The translations under genes and the position numbers were made by a program. From Mycolicibacterium poriferae (lineage in GTDB: Bacteria; Actinomycetota; Actinomycetes; Mycobacteriales; Mycobacteriaceae), in the NCBI RefSeq assembly GCF_010728325.1, contig NZ_AP022571.1, positions 152,342-216,341 on the forward strand: 64,000 bases of DNA, in the 5' to 3' direction. Shown here piece after piece: positions 35,235 through 44,286 of the stretch; the stretch's first letter is position 1; every line of letters begins with the position of its first letter. The notes beneath the pieces are model-generated. The model worked only from the letters and a program-made list of their open reading frames with translations, did no database searches and was not told where the DNA came from.

Positions 35235-36457
35235 GACGCGGCCTCTACGGGTAGCCGCGTGCGGCCTGTCAGGAGTTGTTGCATCATGCCAGTCTTAATG
35301 GCGCGGGCCTTCGAAAGGCGAGCATCAAGCACGGACATCTCGGCCTCGACATCAGAGAGAACACTGACGACCGCGCGCTGCTCCTCGATCGGCGGCAGGA
35401 TCGGCGCTACTTGAAGCAGCTTGGTCTTCGCGATGTTGTATCGGGTTGCACCCTGGGCCAGCACTGAAACCAAGTCACGGCCTTGGCTCGAACGGAAGAA
35501 ATGAGCAAGATACGTCGGGTCAATCTGATCGTCCCTTTTTAATCGATACCCGAAACAGAAGCTATTGAGGTACGTCCTTGGCGATGGGTTGTAATCGACG
35601 ACAGCGGCCAGAGCGAGCTCCTCGGGCGTTTCAGAAGAGCCGTTAAAGAGGACGTCGCCCTTAAGAACGCGGTTCTGACGCTCAGCAGGACCGACATTCA
35701 CGCGCTCAAGCCGCTTTCCACGTAGACGAGCTCCGGCCATCACCTCCATGAATGTCACAAAGACTGCAGAGCCGTTTCCAAAATCATCCTTACTTTTGCC
35801 CGTCAGACCACCGAAGGTGCCACCCGCATCACCAAGTCGCACCGGAGCCCAACGACTCCCGAACCCGGGCAGTCGGGAGCGTCCGGTCAGGAGCTGCTGC
35901 ATCATGCCCTGTTTGATCGCCTGCTTCTTGGCGATGAGACGTTCGATCGTAGCAATGAGATCGTCGGAATCCTGCAGCGCAGCAGCGATACTTCGCTGTT
36001 CCTCTGATGCAGATGGAATCGGCAACAACTGATCAAGAATATCCGAGCGCGAGAGGCCCGGGATTAGACCCGCTGATGCTTCTTTGATACTCGCTGAGTT
36101 CTGTTGCAATGAATAGTACAGAAATCGTGCATCCCAATTTCGGGGACGGATTGCCATCAATTGCCGACTAATGCAGTACTGCTGATCAGCCCGCACCAAG
36201 GATCCAGCACCCGAACCTTTGACTGTCAACAGGATGTCACCTGCTTGGCACATCTTTGTCGGTCGGGTAGTGAATTTGGTTTGGTTAATGGTCCCGTGTG
36301 GAAAGTCGGCGGGCCCGGTCAGATACGCCACGCCTTCGCCACGGGTATTCACATCCCGCGCCATCACATGTTGCCCCGAGATCAGGCTTACGTCATCTGC
36401 AAGTTTCCGATCCTCCCACGCAACAATTTTATGGAGAGCATCCTCAGAGATCGTCAT
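35231..36457 (-). CDS. hsdS: HsdS, type I specificity subunit
   Basis: The product is 408 aa. It contains two target-recognition halves, each followed by the conserved helix AIK[TQ]GMMQQLLTGR[TS]RLP (about residues 185-200 and 385-402). The second half carries PILPPIEEQRAVVSVLSDVEAEMS, typical of HsdS central repeats. It sets the bipartite DNA site recognised by the HsdM/HsdR complex. The site cannot be read from sequence. It overlaps hsdM and hsdR by 4 nt each. Confidence 0.92.
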   Translation of the reverse strand: MTISEDALHKIVAWEDRKLADDVSLISGQHVMARDVNTRGEGVAYLTGPADFPHGTINQTKFTTRPTKMCQAGDILLTVKGSGAGSLVRADQQYCISRQLMAIRPRNWDARFLYYSLQQNSASIKEASAGLIPGLSRSDILDQLLPIPSASEEQRSIAAALQDSDDLIATIERLIAKKQAIKQGMMQQLLTGRSRLPGFGSRWAPVRLGDAGGTFGGLTGKSKDDFGNGSAVFVTFMEVMAGARLRGKRLERVNVGPAERQNRVLKGDVLFNGSSETPEELALAAVVDYNPSPRTYLNSFCFGYRLKRDDQIDPTYLAHFFRSSQGRDLVSVLAQGATRYNIAKTKLLQVAPILPPIEEQRAVVSVLSDVEAEMSVLDARLSKARAIKTGMMQQLLTGRTRLPVEAAS

Positions 36458-38889
36458 CGGCCGACCCCCATAGCAGCGAGGTGGTCCGCAACCTTCGCTT
36501 CGAGGCTGTCAAGCTCAGCATCGAGGTCGGAGACCGTCGCCGCGTAGCGTTCACCGAGCTGCTGGATGCGTGCGACTAGGTCGAGTGTGAGGGCTTCGAC
36601 TTCACTGGCGACACGTCGCACGACGGTAGCGTGCCACTTGTTGTCGAGTACGAGCGTCTTGACGTCGTCCTCGGTGAGGTTTCCGTATTCGCTGAGCACT
36701 GTCTCATCGAGGGCGGTCTGGAGTTCTTTGACTGATTTCTTTGCTTCAGCCTCCGCGTCGTACAGCTTGATCAGGTGCTGCAGCGTCTTGATTTCGGCGG
36801 GTTCACCTCGAAGCTTCTTTGCTTCTCGCAGGCGGGCCGCGGCGAGGGCTTTGGTGATCTTGTCGTCGTCCATCGCTTCGGCGAGGAGGCCGTCATCGAC
36901 GGCGTGCTCCTCGATGTATTCCTCTACCGCGCGTGTCGCTTCCTCCACAGCCGCTGTCAGGTTGTCGATCTCCGCGGCCCTGTCGTAGTAGTAGGTGGAC
37001 ACCATCAGCGATGGCGGGATGAGGTCCATCTTGTACTTGGAGGCGCCGCGTCCGGAACCGACCACGAGGTCCGGGGTTTCAGTGAGCTTGCGTTCCTTGT
37101 CATCGATGGCCTTGCGTGGCCTGGCGGCACCTTGCCAGCCGTCGGCCATGATGAGGTAGACGTCGTCGTGCATGGTGTCGTGCCAGTAGGTCATGAGCTG
37201 TTCGTAGATGTTGTACTCGTCGAGCAGCGGTACCGGTTTGAAGCGTGCGAGCAGGTCGTCGCTGATCGTGGCGATGAGCTCGTTCGGAATGGTGTCAGCG
37301 GTGACCCCGGCGAGGGTGTCGCGGTGCGCGGCGAACCAGTCCTCGACGATCCCGGTGGCTTCGGCGCGCAGCTTGTGGAAGCCGGGGGCATCGAAGATGG
37401 CCTGCTGTACGGCGCTAACGTCGATGGCGAGGTCGCTGTAGCCGGGGCGGTTCGCGGTGAAGATCTGGCTGCGGAGTTGCGGGAAGGCGTCCCAGTAGGG
37501 CTGGAGTGCGTCGAGGTCGCGGTCGGGGATGCCACCGTGCAGGTGGGCGGAGAGGTCTTGCAGGTCCTCGGGTTCGCTAGCGTCGATGTAGCGCGGGATG
37601 TTGAGGTTGTAGTCGTTGTTGGGGTCGGCGATCTCACTCATCGGCACCATGCGCGAGTAGCGCTCGATCTCGATCTGGTTGGTGAAGGTGTCGACGATTT
37701 TGTGGATGTCCTGGCTTCGCAGCCGGTTCTTGGGGCCGTCCTTCATGAAGCCTTTGGAAGCGTCGATCATGAACACGCCGGTACGTGCCTGGGCGTTTTC
37801 CTTGTCGAGGATGACCACGCAGGCTGGGATGCCGGTGCCGTAGAACAGGTTGGCCGGCAAACCGATGACGCCCTTGATGAAGCCTTGTTTGAGCAGGCGG
37901 GTGCGGATGGTGGTCTCGGCGTGGCCGCGGAACAGCACTCCGTGCGGCAGAATGATCGCCGCCTTCCCGGTGCTTCTGAGTGAGGTGAGGGCGTGCAGCA
38001 GGAAGGCGTAGTCGCCGTTCTTCTCCGGTGGGCGGCCGTATTCGAATCGGCCGTAGTCGTTTTCCAAGCCGTTATTCCAGGACTTCACCGAAAACGGCGG
38101 GTTCATGACGATGTAATCGAAGGTCCGGAGGTGGTCGCCCTTGGTGAAGTGGGGGCTGGTGATGGTGTCGCCTTTGGCGATGTCAGCGATCTCGTTGCCG
38201 TGCAGGATCATGTTCATCTTGCACAGCGCCCAGGTGGCGTTGTCCTTTTCCTGGCCGTAGATCGTCATACCGCGCGGGGCCTCGGCGGCCGCCTTGAGCA
38301 GCAGCGAACCGGAACCACACGCGGGGTCGTAGACGGTCTGGTCCTGGCGGGTTTTCGGCCCGATGCCGACGACTTTGGCGAGGATGCGGGAGACCTCGGC
38401 CGGGGTGTAGAACTGGCCCTTGCTCTTGCCGGATTCGGTGGCGAAGTGGCGCATCAGGTATTCGTAGGCGTCGCCGAGCAGGTCGTCGCCCTCGGCGCGT
38501 GAGCCGCGAAAATCTAGGTCATTGAAGATGGTGACGAGTTTGGAGAGGCGGTCCTGCATCTCCTTGCCCTTGCCGAGTTTCTCCTCGTCGTTGAAGTCGG
38601 CCTGGTCGATGACGTTGCGTAGGTCGTTGGCTTCGGCCAGTTTGGCGATGATCTTGTTGAAGCGGTCTCCGATTTCCTTGTCGCCTTTGGCGGCGAGCAT
38701 GGCGTCGAACGAGCCGCCTTTGGGCACTTCGATGAGGCTGTTCGGGTCGGTCTTCGCTTTGTCGGAAACGTACTTCACGAACAGCAGCGTCAGGATGTAG
38801 TCCTTGTACTGGCTGGCGTCCATGCCGCCGCGAAGCTGATCGCAACTTGCCCACAGCGATGAGTAGAGGTCCGACTTCTTCAACGCCAC
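36454..38889 (-). CDS. hsdM: HsdM, type I DNA adenine methyltransferase
   Basis: The product is 811 aa. Motif I DPACGSGSLLL is at about residue 192 and motif IV NPPF at about 264, with the N-terminal HsdM helical domain (SSLWASCDQLRGGMDASQYKDYILTLLF) before them. After the catalytic domain comes a long, mostly helical C-terminal extension of about 300 residues with coiled-coil character (AVEEATRAVEEYIEEHA), making it longer than classical HsdM (~520 aa). GTG 38889 is preceded by AAAGGAG at 9 nt. It is the first gene of hsdMSR-ygjP. Confidence 0.92.
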   Translation of the reverse strand: MALKKSDLYSSLWASCDQLRGGMDASQYKDYILTLLFVKYVSDKAKTDPNSLIEVPKGGSFDAMLAAKGDKEIGDRFNKIIAKLAEANDLRNVIDQADFNDEEKLGKGKEMQDRLSKLVTIFNDLDFRGSRAEGDDLLGDAYEYLMRHFATESGKSKGQFYTPAEVSRILAKVVGIGPKTRQDQTVYDPACGSGSLLLKAAAEAPRGMTIYGQEKDNATWALCKMNMILHGNEIADIAKGDTITSPHFTKGDHLRTFDYIVMNPPFSVKSWNNGLENDYGRFEYGRPPEKNGDYAFLLHALTSLRSTGKAAIILPHGVLFRGHAETTIRTRLLKQGFIKGVIGLPANLFYGTGIPACVVILDKENAQARTGVFMIDASKGFMKDGPKNRLRSQDIHKIVDTFTNQIEIERYSRMVPMSEIADPNNDYNLNIPRYIDASEPEDLQDLSAHLHGGIPDRDLDALQPYWDAFPQLRSQIFTANRPGYSDLAIDVSAVQQAIFDAPGFHKLRAEATGIVEDWFAAHRDTLAGVTADTIPNELIATISDDLLARFKPVPLLDEYNIYEQLMTYWHDTMHDDVYLIMADGWQGAARPRKAIDDKERKLTETPDLVVGSGRGASKYKMDLIPPSLMVSTYYYDRAAEIDNLTAAVEEATRAVEEYIEEHAVDDGLLAEAMDDDKITKALAAARLREAKKLRGEPAEIKTLQHLIKLYDAEAEAKKSVKELQTALDETVLSEYGNLTEDDVKTLVLDNKWHATVVRRVASEVEALTLDLVARIQQLGERYAATVSDLDAELDSLEAKVADHLAAMGVGR

Positions 38890-39030
38890 CTGATGTACTC
38901 CTTTACCTGCCCACTCGACCGGCCCTCGGGATCTGATGCGTACCCGCCCGGCCCGACAAGTCTGTCAGCACCCAGACCGTTTCTGGCGCCAGTCGGGCCA
39001 CGCGCGTCCCGCATACCGCTAGACATGGCG
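38890..39030 (-). promoter_or_regulatory. Intergenic region upstream of hsdM
   Basis: This is 141 nt between the recombinase operon and hsdM. It contains the hsdM ribosome-binding site AAAGGAG. A separate promoter for the RM genes is likely here, but I cannot name the hexamers with confidence. Confidence 0.3.
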
Positions 39031-39444
39031 TCACGAGCCGTCGCCGGTTCGCAGCGGTACGACTTTGCGCAGGTCTGCACCGCTTGACCGGAGTTGCTGG
39101 TTCTCCAGTGCCAAGACTTGGATAATGCGCTCCAGCTGGTGGATCGTCGCGGTGAGGGCGGTGACGTCGGCGGTGAGCTCTTTCACGCGACCCTGCGCGT
39201 CGACCTTCTCTTGACGCAGCGCCACCAGGATCGGCGGCCCAGCGTTGGTGCTGGCGATCCGGGCCCGGAACTCGTCCTGGAGGTCGGTGTGCCGGTGGGT
39301 GAGGAGCCAGCGCTTGACACGGGCCTCCTCGGCAAGTGATTTCACAGTCAGCTTGCCATCGGAGTGCAGTGGATGGCCAGCGATGAGTCGGTCCATCGCG
39401 TCGCGGATCGCTCGGCGTACATGCTCGTCATCCTGGCCGGTCAT
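39031..39444 (-). CDS. Small coiled-coil transposon accessory protein (TnpC/DUF6262-like)
   Basis: The product is 137 aa. Its N-terminal half looks like a small winged-helix (KLTVKSLAEEARVKRWLLTHRHTDL). The C-terminal half is coiled coil (LTADVTALTATIHQLERIIQVLALENQQL). Small proteins of this shape follow the third recombinase in three-recombinase elements and are often labelled DUF6262, by analogy with TnpC of Tn554. It overlaps the recombinase stop by 4 nt. A role in assisting or orienting recombination is inferred from that position. Confidence 0.72.
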   Translation of the reverse strand: MTGQDDEHVRRAIRDAMDRLIAGHPLHSDGKLTVKSLAEEARVKRWLLTHRHTDLQDEFRARIASTNAGPPILVALRQEKVDAQGRVKELTADVTALTATIHQLERIIQVLALENQQLRSSGADLRKVVPLRTGDGS

Positions 39445-41585
39445 CTCTGCTTTCCATCGCTCAGATGCTCGTCGACGATGCGTTGGAGGACGGTGATGCG
39501 TTGTTCGAGTCGGCTGCGCAGTGGTATCGGCGTTGCGGGAGAGTTGATCTCGTCTTGGTGCTGAGCGATGGCTTGGCGGATCTGGTTGACGTTCTGGTCG
39601 GTGCGGGCGATGTTGCCGCATCCGGGTTGGCAGTGCGAGATGTCTGGGGATCGCAGTTCGTTCACCGTGGTCTGCCTGTCTGGGTGGCATAGCGCTTTGG
39701 ACTGGTCGTAGCAGCAGGTGACGAACTGTTGCGGGTTTTCATAGATGCGTAGTTGCGGGTTGGCGCGTAGGGCTGCGGCCTGCTTGTTGCTCATGTAGCG
39801 GCCGCGGAATTGCTGGTCGAAGAGGTGGATGGCCTGGGTGTATCTGTCGGCGGCCGGGCCGCTGACTTGCTCACCGTTTTCGAGGCGTTGAAGGGCGTCT
39901 TCGAGGTAGTCGGCACGGGCTAGGGCTTCTTCCATCGGGAAGACATCTCTGAGTCCGCTGGCGACCCGTGAACCGTAGCCGTCGGTGGTGTAGCCGCGCA
40001 GGTGGCCGTACTGCACGCCGAGTGCCACTCGGCCGCCCGGTTTGCGGTAGATGAACCAGGCCAGCGTTCGCCTGAGCCGCTTCGCGGTCACTGCGCCCTC
40101 GGGATCGGGAGCGATCACCTCGTGAGGGCGTTCGAGCCGCACAGCAGCGCGATTGCTCCAGTCAATCAAGTCCTGGATCCGGTCGCGGACCATGCGGGCG
40201 TGCACAGCCTTGCCGTCGTTGACCCTGCAGGGCCATAGGGAGAACGCCTCGATCGGAAACAGAAGTCGGGAGGCAGGGTTCATAGCTTCCATCACGGCGA
40301 CGGCTTTCGCCACGGGTGCGATGGCTAGCCACGGTTGTTCGCGCTCGACGCCGGCAGGGATTGCGTTGCCGGACTGATCAAGTGCGCCTTTGAAGGTTCT
40401 GCCGTGGATGCGGTAGTGGAGCTGTCCGCTTGTGGGGTCAGTGCGGGTCTGGCAGCAGCCACGCTCCAATGCGCGGCATTCCTCGCCTCGCATCCCGGTC
40501 AGATAGGCGACGACGACGAACGCGGCGGTCGCCAGATGACGGCAGAGTTCCTCGACCTGGTAGAAGTTGACCGCCGGAATCCAGTCCTTCCCGTCGATGG
40601 AACCTGTGATCGGCATGGGTAGGTGAGCTTCGTCGCTGGCAGTTAGGCCGGCTGTCGGCCAGTGCGGATTCATCACCAGTGTTTCTTCCGGAGATAGGCC
40701 GAGCTGCCAGCCGATGAATCCTTTTGCCAGACAACGCGTGCTCGGCCGATTGCTGCTGACCCATCCCGGCACCGTCTGGGTGTCTTGCCGTCGCTGTTTG
40801 ACGTATGCGCGGAATCGTTGATGTGGTGTCAGGGCTTGGAAGCTCGGCGGTACATCGCGCGGTGTCGCCTTAAGTGTTTTCGCGGCAAGGATGTCGTCGC
40901 TGAAGTCGGTGACGAACCGCAGGGCCCACACTAATAGTCCGGCCATCGTTTGCGGATGGATGGGGGCGGTCTTGTTTTCACTCGACCAGTTCGCCGGGCC
41001 GAGTACCGAGGTGCGACCGATTTGGCTGTTTTCCCATGGTGGGCGAGCGAGGCGGTCGGCTTCGGGAAGATACGGTGCGTAGAGCCAGGCGCGGGTCACG
41101 GCGAAGAGAGTGTTGCCCACGTTCTCGCGTGAGCCGCGGTGCCGTTTGATGTGCTCGGCATATTCGTTGTAGGTGGCGTCGGTGACCGCGCTGAACTTGT
41201 GAATACCCTTCTCGGCCAGCCAGATCATCCACTGGCGTAGGAATCGCGCGAAGGCGTGTACGGTCGCCGGGGCGAGTTGGCTGCGCGCCGCCGAGGAGCG
41301 CTGCAGATCCTCGACCGGCGTCGGCTTGTTGATGCTCGCCCAGATCAATCGCTTGGCCGTGGCGACATAGCGTGGCGGGAAAGTGTCGAAGACGATGCTC
41401 AGCGTGCCTGCCACGGTCTGTTTGTGCACCAACGGTGTGAGATCCCAGCGATTGTCGCCAACGGTGGAGAGGTTTTCTCGCCGTGCCTCGGGCACCCGTT
41501 GTATCTCGGCGATGACCGGTTCGGCGTCATCGAGTTCGAGGTGTCCAGTCTGTTGTGGCCACTGGCTGGCTGCTGCGGTGTTCAT
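39441..41585 (-). CDS. Tyrosine recombinase, third of the trio
   Basis: The product is 714 aa. The catalytic region has LTGMRGEECRALERGC (catalytic Arg), a box II variant TAKRLRRTLAWFIYRKPGG, and QYGHLRGYTTDGYG (His and probable Tyr). A Cys/His cluster near the C-terminus (CCYDQSKALCHPDRQ..., ISHCQPGCGNI) is typical of this recombinase class. ATG 41585 overlaps the second recombinase stop (ATGA), which fixes the start although the frame is open further upstream. Its partners are the other two recombinases and the coiled-coil protein. Confidence 0.82.
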   Translation of the reverse strand: MNTAAASQWPQQTGHLELDDAEPVIAEIQRVPEARRENLSTVGDNRWDLTPLVHKQTVAGTLSIVFDTFPPRYVATAKRLIWASINKPTPVEDLQRSSAARSQLAPATVHAFARFLRQWMIWLAEKGIHKFSAVTDATYNEYAEHIKRHRGSRENVGNTLFAVTRAWLYAPYLPEADRLARPPWENSQIGRTSVLGPANWSSENKTAPIHPQTMAGLLVWALRFVTDFSDDILAAKTLKATPRDVPPSFQALTPHQRFRAYVKQRRQDTQTVPGWVSSNRPSTRCLAKGFIGWQLGLSPEETLVMNPHWPTAGLTASDEAHLPMPITGSIDGKDWIPAVNFYQVEELCRHLATAAFVVVAYLTGMRGEECRALERGCCQTRTDPTSGQLHYRIHGRTFKGALDQSGNAIPAGVEREQPWLAIAPVAKAVAVMEAMNPASRLLFPIEAFSLWPCRVNDGKAVHARMVRDRIQDLIDWSNRAAVRLERPHEVIAPDPEGAVTAKRLRRTLAWFIYRKPGGRVALGVQYGHLRGYTTDGYGSRVASGLRDVFPMEEALARADYLEDALQRLENGEQVSGPAADRYTQAIHLFDQQFRGRYMSNKQAAALRANPQLRIYENPQQFVTCCYDQSKALCHPDRQTTVNELRSPDISHCQPGCGNIARTDQNVNQIRQAIAQHQDEINSPATPIPLRSRLEQRITVLQRIVDEHLSDGKQR

Positions 41586-43402
41586 GCGTCGAGGTTCCTT
41601 CCGATCAGCGCGGTGACGACTTCGCGGTCGGTATCGGTGACGTGGCGGCGTGCATCGACGATCTCGGTCTTGGTGGCGTTTTGTTCGAGAATTGCCTGCA
41701 GTCGGGCGTAGTGGTCCCGGTAGTCCGTCTGCCACCGCGCTGGGGCAACAAGCGTGGCGACATTGTCGAGAGCATCCAGCAGCATGATGAGCCTCGGCAG
41801 ATGAGCAGGGGTGATGATCGCGTTCGTGCAGGTAAAACAGGCGAAGAATGAGGCTGGGCAAGGCTCGCCTGGATGGACGGTGAACGGGCTGTTCAAGAAG
41901 TCGGTGCATGCGGTGGTGGCGGTGTCCAGGTTTCCGGCGAGCAGCAGCTTCAGCGTCGGCACCGGGATACCGAGCTGTATCGCGGCGGTTTCCGGGTCTC
42001 TGCGGGCGGCGGTCACTTCGGCGGTGCTCAGCGAGCGGATCGTGACAGTGGCTTTGGCGTGGGCGACGGCATCGGCCTGCCCGTCGATGATGGTGTGGGT
42101 AGCCCCTTCAGCGGTAGTCGGATCCGGACTGCGGTAGATGTTCTCGCTGACGGATTCGCTGTTCTGCCGGGCATGTTGGTTCAACACCTGCTCGGACAAC
42201 CGCAGCCGCCGAAGGCTTACCCGCAACGGTGTCCCGTCGTCTGCCAAAAGGCCAGCGTCCGCCATGTAGTGATCACCGATGCCCGCGGTCAACCATTCCT
42301 GCCGAAACGGGCCACTGTTGATGAGGTTTCTGTGCCGGTGGGCGATGAGCAGTTTCTCGGACGGGGTTCCGAGTGCGGCGAGCGTCGTGCGGCAATGCGC
42401 GGTGAGGCGGACGGCGCTTTCCCATAGCATTCCGGCTTCACCGGCGAGGATTTCGGCGCTGTAGCGTTTGGTCCCTCTTCTCGGCTTGTCGGTGTTGACG
42501 GTGTATACGGAGTCTTCACCGGCACCGTCGGATGCCCTAAACGAGGTCACGGTGAGGTTGTCCATGACGGAAAGGTTGAACCCTCGCTCACACACGAGAA
42601 GCACCATCAAGCAATAGATTTCCCGTATCGACGGGAACAACGCTTGCGCCGGATTCGACACTCCGGCCAGATCGAAGCAGCCCTTCAAGACCACCCGTTG
42701 CGCGAGGTACTGTGAGGGAGGCATCCCGTTTCGCGAGAGATACTCCAGCAGGGATCCTGTGCTCCACCGCTCCTCACCCACCTTGAAACTGATGCCGTCA
42801 CCGACATCGCCAACCTCGCGGTACTGGTGCAGTTTCTCGGTGTTGGTCCGGATCCTGCGGAGCGCTTGGCGGACCTCACCCTTTGCAGCGCTGCGGATTC
42901 GCCCGAACTCGTTGCGACTGTAGGATTCATTCTCTGGCAGCCGCTTCCGGGGCTTCACGGCCTTCGCGCGCATCGCTTTCCGTGTGGTTTCAGGAAGGCG
43001 CGGCGACTCCGACAGCATGGTCCGCATGAGATTCACTTGGCCCGGCCAGCGGGTCTGGCTCTCTTTGGCCGCGCGCCACGCCCACCACACCTCGGGACCG
43101 AATTCGGCGATCGAGTGGACCTCGGGAAACTCCATCCGCAGATAGGCGGTAAGTTGCCGCGCGGCACTGACCGCCGCGTCCACGGTCGCCAGCGTGCGCC
43201 AACGGCCACCGGGTTGCGACCCGTTGGCCAGGGCGGTGACGAGGTCGTCGATCAGTTCAGCGGGCCCGAGGACGTCATTGAACGAGAACGTCCGCGTGCG
43301 TCCCGCCTCGTCTGTGAAGCAGAGCTGCCGAAGTTCGGGGTCTACCGGGGCGGGTCGGGCGTACTTTCCGGTGGGGAGTGAGGCTGGTCTACGCGAGGCC
43401 AC
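41582..43402 (-). CDS. Tyrosine recombinase-like protein, second of the trio
   Basis: The product is 606 aa. The fold is recognisable by CERGFNLSVMDNLTV, then a later LRVSLRRLRLSEQVLNQHARQNSES segment where box II (HxxR) would be, and a distal NIYRS Tyr. His of box II is not obvious, so activity may be reduced or organised differently. A Cys pair motif FFACFTCTNAIITPAHLPRL near the C-terminus marks this family. The start is GTG 43402 with GAGGAG upstream. The 31 nt between it and the IS21 end still carry the former TnpA tail (…VDTEEQ stop). Confidence 0.78.
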   Translation of the reverse strand: MASRRPASLPTGKYARPAPVDPELRQLCFTDEAGRTRTFSFNDVLGPAELIDDLVTALANGSQPGGRWRTLATVDAAVSAARQLTAYLRMEFPEVHSIAEFGPEVWWAWRAAKESQTRWPGQVNLMRTMLSESPRLPETTRKAMRAKAVKPRKRLPENESYSRNEFGRIRSAAKGEVRQALRRIRTNTEKLHQYREVGDVGDGISFKVGEERWSTGSLLEYLSRNGMPPSQYLAQRVVLKGCFDLAGVSNPAQALFPSIREIYCLMVLLVCERGFNLSVMDNLTVTSFRASDGAGEDSVYTVNTDKPRRGTKRYSAEILAGEAGMLWESAVRLTAHCRTTLAALGTPSEKLLIAHRHRNLINSGPFRQEWLTAGIGDHYMADAGLLADDGTPLRVSLRRLRLSEQVLNQHARQNSESVSENIYRSPDPTTAEGATHTIIDGQADAVAHAKATVTIRSLSTAEVTAARRDPETAAIQLGIPVPTLKLLLAGNLDTATTACTDFLNSPFTVHPGEPCPASFFACFTCTNAIITPAHLPRLIMLLDALDNVATLVAPARWQTDYRDHYARLQAILEQNATKTEIVDARRHVTDTDREVVTALIGRNLDA

Positions 43403-43433
43403 CGCTCACTGCTCCTCGGTGTCGACTGTCGCT

Positions 43434-43480
43434 TGCCAGGGTGATGGGACCACCTGATTGCCAGGGGGATGGGACCACCG
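43434..43480 (+). repeat. IS21 left terminal repeats
   Basis: Two tandem units, TGCCAGGGTGATGGGACCACC and TGCCAGGGGGATGGGACCACC-like, with a TGAT spacer. They match the inverted pair at 45984-46029. Confidence 0.85.
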
Positions 43481-43487
43481 TGGCGCG

Positions 43488-44285
43488 TTATTGAGGATGC
43501 TTGTCGGCGGGGTCTGGGTCAAGCTGAGGGCGGGTTCGTTGGCGGTAGGACGGTCCTTCGATGACCAGGGTGTGCGCGGCGGAGGTCAGTCGGTCGATGG
43601 CTGATTGGGCCAGCAGGGTGTCGGCGGTCATGGTCAGCCATTCGGCGGGCTCGCGGTTCGACGTCATGATGGTGGTCTTGGCGCGGTGGCGCTCGACGAC
43701 GATTTCGTAGAAGTCGCTGGTTTCGGTGGCGTCGAGGGGGCGTAGCGCGAAGTCGTCGATGATCAGAACGTCGACGGCGGCCAGTCGGCGGATCTCTGCG
43801 TCGACGGTGTGGTCGAGGCGGGCGGCGCGTAGCCGGGTGAACAGTTTGTCGGCGCGGCCGAAAACGACGGTGTGTCTGCGTCGAATAGCCATGTGGCCCA
43901 ATGCTGTTGCCAGATGCGTCTTGCCAACACCAACGGGCCCGAGGACGATCGCGGACTGGCCGGCATCGAGGAACCGTAGCGAGGTGAGATCACCGAGCAG
44001 GGTGCGGTCATAGCGCAGGTCGTCGTGGGCGGTCCAGGTGTCAAACCGCATGCTCGGATCGAGTCCGGCTTTGGCCGCTCGTAGTGCCGCGGAGCGGGAT
44101 TCGCGTCGGGAGACCTCGTCAGCCAGCAGCGTTTCCAGGAAGCCGATGTGGCTGAGTTTGTGTTGTCGGGCCAAGGCGGCGCGTTCGGGCAGGGTGTCAG
44201 CCAGTGCACCGAGCTTGAGGGCTTTGAGCAGTCGGAGCAGATCAGCGCCGATCGGGTCGGTGGCTCCACGGGCGGTGGTAGTCAT
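43488..44285 (-). CDS. istB: IstB, IS21 AAA+ helper ATPase
   Basis: The product is 265 aa. P-loop LGPVGVGKTHLATALGH is followed by Walker B VLIIDDFALRPLD and sensor MTSNREPAEWL. The N-terminal IstB arm is present (LKALKLGALADTLPERAALARQHKLSH). IstB loads the transposase on target DNA. ATG 44285 follows GAGGAG by 10 nt and lies 1 nt after the istA stop; an in-frame start 21 nt upstream is possible. Confidence 0.92.
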   Translation of the reverse strand: MTTTARGATDPIGADLLRLLKALKLGALADTLPERAALARQHKLSHIGFLETLLADEVSRRESRSAALRAAKAGLDPSMRFDTWTAHDDLRYDRTLLGDLTSLRFLDAGQSAIVLGPVGVGKTHLATALGHMAIRRRHTVVFGRADKLFTRLRAARLDHTVDAEIRRLAAVDVLIIDDFALRPLDATETSDFYEIVVERHRAKTTIMTSNREPAEWLTMTADTLLAQSAIDRLTSAAHTLVIEGPSYRQRTRPQLDPDPADKHPQ

Positions 44286-44286
44286 G

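Noticed and set aside
36775..37983. Long + strand frame opposite hsdM
   Set aside because: Antisense shadow; the hsdM motifs are intact on minus.
41586..41909. Upstream extension of the third recombinase
   Set aside because: It overlaps the second recombinase coding region; the ATGA overlap at 41582-41585 marks the start.
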